From: Sphingomonadales bacterium
GTDB taxonomy: Bacteria > Pseudomonadota > Alphaproteobacteria > Sphingomonadales > Sphingomonadaceae
Reading direction: 5' to 3'
NCBI GenBank assembly: GCA_028868335.1
Contig: JAGWUU010000076.1
Span: 1-11,346, forward strand
Length of the DNA stretch: 11,346 bases
The translations under genes were made by a program, and so were the position numbers. Below are positions 6,857-11,346 of this stretch, piece by piece. The notes beneath the pieces are model-generated. The model had not been told where the DNA came from. It worked only from the letters and a program-made list of their open reading frames with translations, and did not search any database. Every line of letters begins with the position of its first letter. The stretch's first letter is position 1.

Positions 6857-6878
6857 TAATCTTATAGCATTTGATTAT
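6856..6878. promoter_or_regulatory. Inverted repeat in the divergent region between two acyl-CoA dehydrogenase genes (possible operator)
   Basis: ATAATC (6856-6861) and GATTAT (6873-6878) form perfect arms around 11 bases, inside an AT-rich patch of a 103-base divergent intergenic region. The left arm starts on the last -35 base of the minus-strand promoter, so a bound regulator would affect that operon. No convincing plus-strand promoter was found. The arms differ from those at 2890-2908, although both sites contain ATTATC. Whether the same TetR protein binds both is unknown. Confidence 0.4.
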
Positions 6879-6923
6879 CGACCGGACCGGATTGCGATCA
6901 CGGCGCAAGGGCGAGAGGATGGG

Positions 6924-8069
6924 ATGAACTTCGATCTGACCGACGAACAAACGCTGCTCAAGTCGATGCTGCGGCAGTTCCTGACCCAACGCTATGGCTT
7001 TCGCGATCGCGTCGTCGCCTCGCGTTGCGAACCGGGATACCGGCCCGAGATATGGCGGGCCTTCGTGGACGAACTTGGATTGCCCGGCGTGATCGTGCCC
7101 GAAGTCCACGGCGGGCTCGGTGGCGGTGCTATCGAGCAGCTTGTGGTGATGGAAGAGATCGGCCGGCAACTGGTGCTGGAACCCGTGGCGGAGACTGTGT
7201 TCCAGGCTGGCTGGTTGCTGGCACGGGGGCAGGGCGCATCGCTCGCCTTGCTCGATCGGATCGTCAACGAAGGACTGATCGCCTCGCTGGCGATTGGCGA
7301 ACCGGAGATGCGTTTCGACTTCGAGGACATCGCGACCTGCGCCCGGCAAACGGACGGCGGATGGGAACTCGACGGACGCAAGGCCGTGGTGATCGGCGCG
7401 CCGTGGGCCCAGGCCCTGATCGTTGCCGCACGGACCAGCGGCCAACCCGGCGACGGCGCAGGACTGACGCTTTTCGCGATGCCCGCTGACGCGCAGGGCA
7501 TTGCCCTTGTGCCCTATCCGACGATCGACGGCCGCCGCGCCGCCGACGTTGTGTTCAGTGGCGTCACGGTAAGTGCCGACAGCATCATCGGCCCCGTCGA
7601 CGGCGGGCTCGACCTGCTCGACGAACTACGTGATCGCGCGCTTGCGGCGCAGGCGGCAGAAGCTGCCGGGCTGCTCGACCGGCTGGTTTCCGACACGGTG
7701 GACTACTGCAAGCAACGCCAGCAGTTCGGCCAACCGCTCGCCGCGTTCCAGGCCTTGCAGCATCGCATGGTCGACATGCACATCCAGGTCGAACTGGTCC
7801 GCGCCGCCGCGATCCTGGCGGCGGCCCGGCTCGATGCTCCCCGCCACGAACGCGCCGCCGCAGCTTCATCGGCCAAGATTGCGGTGGCCCAGGCTTGCCG
7901 GTTCGTCGGACAGAACGCGGTGCAACTGCATGGCGGCATGGGCATGACCGACGAATTGCCGATCGGCCACTACTTCAAGCGAGCCACCCAAATCGAGACT
8001 GAGTGGGGCAGCGAAAGCTGGCATGTGGCCCGGCGCAACCGGATCGCGCTCGAATCGCAGGCGGCCTGA
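6924..8069 (+). CDS. Acyl-CoA dehydrogenase, degenerate FAD-motif subunit (probable beta subunit)
   Basis: A 381-residue ACAD-family protein. The reading frame is open further upstream, but ATG 6924 is chosen because AGAGG (6914-6918) lies 5 bases before it and MNFDLTDEQ is a typical ACAD start. The usual TEPxAGSD flavin motif is degenerate (LAIGEPEMRFDFED, 122-135). The C-terminal domain keeps QRQQFGQPLAAFQ (264-276) and QLHGGMGMTDE (334-344), which contact the FAD of the neighbouring subunit in ACAD dimers. The usual catalytic-Glu motif near the C-terminus (YEGTS) is not recognisable; the segment reads ETEWGSES. This complements the divergent dehydrogenase at 5606-6820 and fits the smaller subunit of an alpha2beta2 enzyme. 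Its stop is directly adjacent to the stop of the convergent dehydrogenase at 8070. Confidence 0.92.
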   Translation: MNFDLTDEQTLLKSMLRQFLTQRYGFRDRVVASRCEPGYRPEIWRAFVDELGLPGVIVPEVHGGLGGGAIEQLVVMEEIGRQLVLEPVAETVFQAGWLLARGQGASLALLDRIVNEGLIASLAIGEPEMRFDFEDIATCARQTDGGWELDGRKAVVIGAPWAQALIVAARTSGQPGDGAGLTLFAMPADAQGIALVPYPTIDGRRAADVVFSGVTVSADSIIGPVDGGLDLLDELRDRALAAQAAEAAGLLDRLVSDTVDYCKQRQQFGQPLAAFQALQHRMVDMHIQVELVRAAAILAAARLDAPRHERAAAASSAKIAVAQACRFVGQNAVQLHGGMGMTDELPIGHYFKRATQIETEWGSESWHVARRNRIALESQAA

Positions 8070-9257
8070 TCAGCCACCGTTGGCATGGCGCCAGTCGCGG
8101 CGAATCTTCTTGGCGAGGCTCCATTTGTGAACCTCTGTCGGCCCGTCGTAGATCCGGAAGGCGCGAACTTCACGGAAGATCTGTTCGACCACGGTGGCGT
8201 CGGACACGCCCGAACCGCCCATGACCTGCACGCAACGGTCGGCGATTCGCATCAGTGCTTCGGACACCGCTACCTTGGTCATCGAACTTTCGACCGTGCC
8301 AAGGCTGCCGGTATCGAGCACCCCGGCGCACCAGTCGATCATCAGCTCGGCCTGCTTGAGGTCGATCACGTTCTCGGCGAGCATGAAACCCACGCCTTCG
8401 TGCTCGACCAGCGGCTTGCCGAAGGCCATGCGGCGGCAGGCGTAGTCGCTGGCGATCTCGTGCGCGCGAATGCAGCACCCCAGCCAGCGCATGCAGTGCG
8501 ATAGCCGCGCGGGGCTCAGGCGGACCTGCGCGTACTGGAAGCCTTCGCCCGCTTCGCCCAGCATCTGGTCGGCGGGAACGCGCAGGTTTTCGATCGTGAC
8601 CGTGGCGTGGCCGCCCGGCATGGAGGTGTCGATGGTGTTGGGAACATGGTCGATGTGGATCGCCGGGTCGGGCAGATCGACCAGGAACATGCAGGCCCCG
8701 CCCGTCTCGTCCCTGGCCATGACGATGCCGACGCTGGCTCCGTCTGCTCCGGTGATGAAGCATTTGCGCCCGTCGATCACCCAATGGTTGCCATCGCGCC
8801 GACAGGTCGTCAGCATCATCGCGGGATCGGAACCGGCGCCATTATCCGCCGCCGGTTCGGTCATGAAGAAGGCGCTGCGGGCCCGGCCTTCGACCAGCGG
8901 CTTGAGAAAGCGCGCCTGCTGTTCCGCGGTGGCCTTGTGGCCCAGAAGGTACATGTTGCCCTCATCCGGAGCCATGGTGTTGCACGCCAGCGGGCCAAGC
9001 GGCGAGAGGCCCGATCTGATCAGCACAATGGCGGTTTCGCGCTGGTTGAGGTGGCTGCCATCGGGGCGGATGTGCGGGGTGAGCACGCCAGCCTCGCGTG
9101 CCCTTGCCCGCATCTCGTAAACCAGCTCGTCGGTTGGCCCGCCGTGGTGATCGCGACGCGGATCGCTTTCGTAGGGAACGATCACCGTGCGGACGAAGGT
9201 TTCCACTCTCGCGGCCACGGCCAGCGCTTCCTCGGAGATCTGCGATGCTGTGTTCAT
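8070..9257 (-). CDS. Acyl-CoA dehydrogenase, ACAD10/11-like
   Basis: A 395-residue, self-contained acyl-CoA dehydrogenase with all binding elements in one chain: a TEP...AGSD flavin motif with a short insertion (TEPAADNGAGSD, 133-144), RMAFGKPL (276-283) and QVMGGSGV (344-351). The catalytic-Glu motif reads IYDGPTEVHK, with Asp (D371) in place of Glu. The DGPxEVH form is characteristic of the ACAD10/ACAD11 branch, so Asp may be the base or the chemistry may differ from simple desaturation. The frame is open up to 9329, but ATG 9257 is preferred because AGGA lies 5 bases upstream and the protein then has standard length. It lies 99 bases after the CoA-transferase gene on the same strand, with no gene or clear terminator between, so the two are probably one operon. 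Substrate unknown. Confidence 0.93.
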   Translation of the reverse strand: MNTASQISEEALAVAARVETFVRTVIVPYESDPRRDHHGGPTDELVYEMRARAREAGVLTPHIRPDGSHLNQRETAIVLIRSGLSPLGPLACNTMAPDEGNMYLLGHKATAEQQARFLKPLVEGRARSAFFMTEPAADNGAGSDPAMMLTTCRRDGNHWVIDGRKCFITGADGASVGIVMARDETGGACMFLVDLPDPAIHIDHVPNTIDTSMPGGHATVTIENLRVPADQMLGEAGEGFQYAQVRLSPARLSHCMRWLGCCIRAHEIASDYACRRMAFGKPLVEHEGVGFMLAENVIDLKQAELMIDWCAGVLDTGSLGTVESSMTKVAVSEALMRIADRCVQVMGGSGVSDATVVEQIFREVRAFRIYDGPTEVHKWSLAKKIRRDWRHANGG

Positions 9258-9356
9258 GGCGGTCCTGTCGTGCCTTCCATCGGGAGGGTTGTTAGTCGGT
9301 GAAACCGGAGAACGAGGGCATTCTGCCATCGGGGCCGGCGCATTGCGAGGCGTGAA

Positions 9357-11346
9357 TCATTTCTCAGCCATCGCGGACAGCGCAGCGCGGATTTCCTCGC
9401 TGAGCGGTTCGAGAACGCGGTCCGCGATGCTTCGGGCTATCGCCTCATCGTCGATGCCGAGCCAATCGCGCATCACTTCCGCAGTGTCCTCGCCCGCGAG
9501 CGGCGCGCGCGTTTCCGGCGGCGCGGCGAGATTGCTGCCCAGCGCGGTCCGTGCCTCGGTGTGGAACGGCTCGGCAAGGTGGGGATGGACGGCGAGGCGG
9601 AACAGGCCGCGCTCGGCGAAGGATGGGAAATCCGGCAGTTCGGCAACGCGCAGCATCCGCGCCGCGGGTACGCCTGCACATTGCAAAATGCGCATCGCCT
9701 CGTCGGCGTCGTGCCTCATCAACCAATCGCGCAGGACCGCTTCGATCGCATCGCTTTCGGCGCGGCGCATCGCCCGGTCGAGCGCAGGATCGAGGCCATT
9801 CACCACGCCGCAGAGCGCGCGCCATTGGGCATCGCTGCTTACCGTGACCACGCACCATGCGTCCTCTCCGGCGCAGGGGAAAACGCCCCACGGGGCATCG
9901 GCGGGTTGCCACGGATCGAACAGCCCGGCCTTTCGCGCGGCGATCTGCCAGCCTTGCTGGGCGAGAACGATCTCGGCCTGCGAACTCTGGACAAGGCCGC
10001 CGCGTCCGGCGCGGGCGCGGTCGACAAGCAGGGCCAGGACGCCCATCGCGCTGACCCGCCCGCCGACGTGATCGGGGTAGATCGTCACCGAATCGCAAAA
10101 ACCCTCGGGGTCGTCAGGGTAGCGCCAGTGGCTGGTCAGCCCGGTCGCGGCGCGGACCAGTGGGCCGTAGCCCATGCGCCCGGCCCATGGCCCGGTCGCC
10201 CCGAAAGCCGAGCTTTCGACCAGAATTACGCCGGGATTGAGCGCGGCAAGGCGGTCATAGCCGAACCCGAGCGTTTCCATCGTTCCCGGTTTAAAGTTGG
10301 TCAAAACTACATCGACCTGACGCACCAGTGCTTCGAACAGCGCCTTGCCTTCGTCCGAACGGAGGTTGAGACCGAGGCTGCGTTTGTTGCGGTGCCCGGC
10401 GGCGAAGCTCACCGACAAGCCGATGGCAAGATCGGTCTGGCGGGTGCCGTCGGGGAAGGCGCGTGATTCGATCTTGATCACGTCGGCGCCGAGATCGGCG
10501 AGCAGACGCGATTGCTCCCCGCCGACCACGATCACGCCGAGGTCGATCACCTTGATGCCTGATAGCGGCAGGCCGGGCAGGGTGGGGGCGGGGACCGATG
10601 GCCTTGCCGCCGCCGCAGGTTCACCGGCGACCATCCGCTGCCGGTCGATCTCGATCAGGCCGTTGGGCAAGGTCAACCGGGTGCCGTCCGGCATGGCGAC
10701 CTCGCGGAAGGCGCCGCGCTCGACGAAATGAGCGCTGGCGATCGCCTGGTCGCCGTCGAGCAGGGCGGAGAGTGGGACGCCATGGGTTCGCGCCCCGGCT
10801 TCCAGTTCGTCGCGGGTCTTGTCGCGGAAGAAGGCGGCGATCGCCGGGATCAGCTCGGGCGACTTGTAGCGCACGCCGACCTTTTCGAACTCGGGCGCGG
10901 CGAACTGTTCGGGCCGGCCCATCCATTCGAACATCCCGCGCCACTGCCGCGCGGCGAGCAGGCAGATGCGGACGTGCCCATCGGCGCAGGGCAGGATCGG
11001 GTACATGAATCCGCGGGGCGGACGGTCAGGCGAGAGCAGCCTTGCCGCCCGGCCCATCGTCGCGCTGCCGCTGATGCCATAGCCCGGATCGAGCGCCTGC
11101 ATCGCTCCGTCGAGCATGGCGAAGTCAACCGTTTCCGGGCCGGCGCCCTGAAGCCGCTGATAGAGCGCGACAAGGATGACCAAGGCGAACTGCGTCGCCG
11201 CACACTCGATCGCCAGTTCCCCCGGTGGGAGCAGCGGCGGCATTCCGCGAATACCCGAGCGCGACAGTTCGCCCGACAGTGCGTGCAGCACCGCGTCGGT
11301 CGCGGTCCAGTCCGAACAGGAATTGCCGCGGCCGAAATCGCTTCCC
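9357..11346 (-). CDS. Two-domain family III CoA-transferase (CaiB/BaiF type), 5' end cut by window
   Basis: Family III CoA-transferases move CoA from one acyl-CoA to another acid and would here activate a carboxylic acid. The frame is open to the right edge and yields 662 residues; a GTG at 11291 lies inside the coding frame and is not the true start. Counting from that GTG, about 225 residues are the end of a first CaiB/BaiF domain (PPLLPPGELAIECAA, then VDFAMLDGAMQALDPGYG). A Pro/Ala-rich linker (225-242) leads to a full second domain starting LSGIKVIDLGVIVVGGEQSR (243-262). The second domain has the likely catalytic Asp in YPDHVGG (D407; codon at 10071-10073), by alignment to Asp169 of formyl-CoA transferase. 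The matching place in the first domain has no clear Asp. The whole fusion is probably near 780-800 residues. It lies upstream of the dehydrogenase at 8070-9257. Confidence 0.92.
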   Translation of the reverse strand, partial: GSDFGRGNSCSDWTATDAVLHALSGELSRSGIRGMPPLLPPGELAIECAATQFALVILVALYQRLQGAGPETVDFAMLDGAMQALDPGYGISGSATMGRAARLLSPDRPPRGFMYPILPCADGHVRICLLAARQWRGMFEWMGRPEQFAAPEFEKVGVRYKSPELIPAIAAFFRDKTRDELEAGARTHGVPLSALLDGDQAIASAHFVERGAFREVAMPDGTRLTLPNGLIEIDRQRMVAGEPAAAARPSVPAPTLPGLPLSGIKVIDLGVIVVGGEQSRLLADLGADVIKIESRAFPDGTRQTDLAIGLSVSFAAGHRNKRSLGLNLRSDEGKALFEALVRQVDVVLTNFKPGTMETLGFGYDRLAALNPGVILVESSAFGATGPWAGRMGYGPLVRAATGLTSHWRYPDDPEGFCDSVTIYPDHVGGRVSAMGVLALLVDRARAGRGGLVQSSQAEIVLAQQGWQIAARKAGLFDPWQPADAPWGVFPCAGEDAWCVVTVSSDAQWRALCGVVNGLDPALDRAMRRAESDAIEAVLRDWLMRHDADEAMRILQCAGVPAARMLRVAELPDFPSFAERGLFRLAVHPHLAEPFHTEARTALGSNLAAPPETRAPLAGEDTAEVMRDWLGIDDEAIARSIADRVLEPLSEEIRAALSAMAEK

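Noticed and set aside
5930..6859. 309-codon plus-strand open frame opposite the first acyl-CoA dehydrogenase
   Set aside because: Antisense shadow; the minus strand has a complete dehydrogenase.
6600..6923. Upstream extension of the plus-strand acyl-CoA dehydrogenase frame
   Set aside because: It would overlap the start of the divergent dehydrogenase and add over 100 residues without family match. ATG 6924 has a good ribosome binding site and gives standard length.
11289..11291. GTG at 11291 as the start of the CoA-transferase
   Set aside because: The frame continues upstream to the window edge with family-like sequence, and a start here would cut through the first domain.

Overview
The window looks like chromosomal DNA of a GC-rich alphaproteobacterium. 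A sphingomonad (Novosphingobium, Sphingobium or Sphingomonas type) is my best guess. That rests on the ppx-rlmE pair, on the form of the tRNA-Gln, and on a catabolic cluster rich in acyl-CoA dehydrogenases; it is inference, not a database match. All calls come from reading the sequence and recalling family motifs.

The left part (1-2056) is housekeeping. On the minus strand, a Ppx/GppA exopolyphosphatase gene runs by a 4-base ATGA overlap into the 23S rRNA 2'-O-methyltransferase gene rlmE, whose 3' end is cut by the window edge. On the plus strand is a complete tRNA-Gln (anticodon CUG) with its CCA encoded.

The rest (2069-11346) is an acyl-CoA catabolic cluster on both strands. In order: a crotonase-fold protein (minus) and an aldehyde dehydrogenase (plus) leaving a shared AT-rich promoter region with an inverted repeat; a minus-strand operon of acyl-CoA dehydrogenase, TetR regulator and GFA-type zinc protein; a second acyl-CoA dehydrogenase (plus) diverging from the first; a third, ACAD10/11-like dehydrogenase (minus); and, upstream of it, a two-domain family III CoA-transferase cut by the right edge.

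Together these enzymes could oxidise an aldehyde to an acid (ALDH), load it onto CoA (CoA-transferase), desaturate the acyl-CoA (three dehydrogenases) and process the product (crotonase), under one TetR regulator. The substrate cannot be read from the window. No thiolase, 3-hydroxyacyl-CoA dehydrogenase, ring oxygenase or transporter is visible, so the pathway is probably completed outside it.

The most notable points are: (1) the two divergent dehydrogenases carry complementary halves of the usual FAD and catalytic motifs, as expected for an alpha2beta2 enzyme; (2) the crotonase lacks both catalytic glutamates of enoyl-CoA hydratase; (3) an inverted repeat lies across both predicted promoters of the crotonase/ALDH pair. 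No mobile element, integrase, CRISPR array or phage gene was seen.
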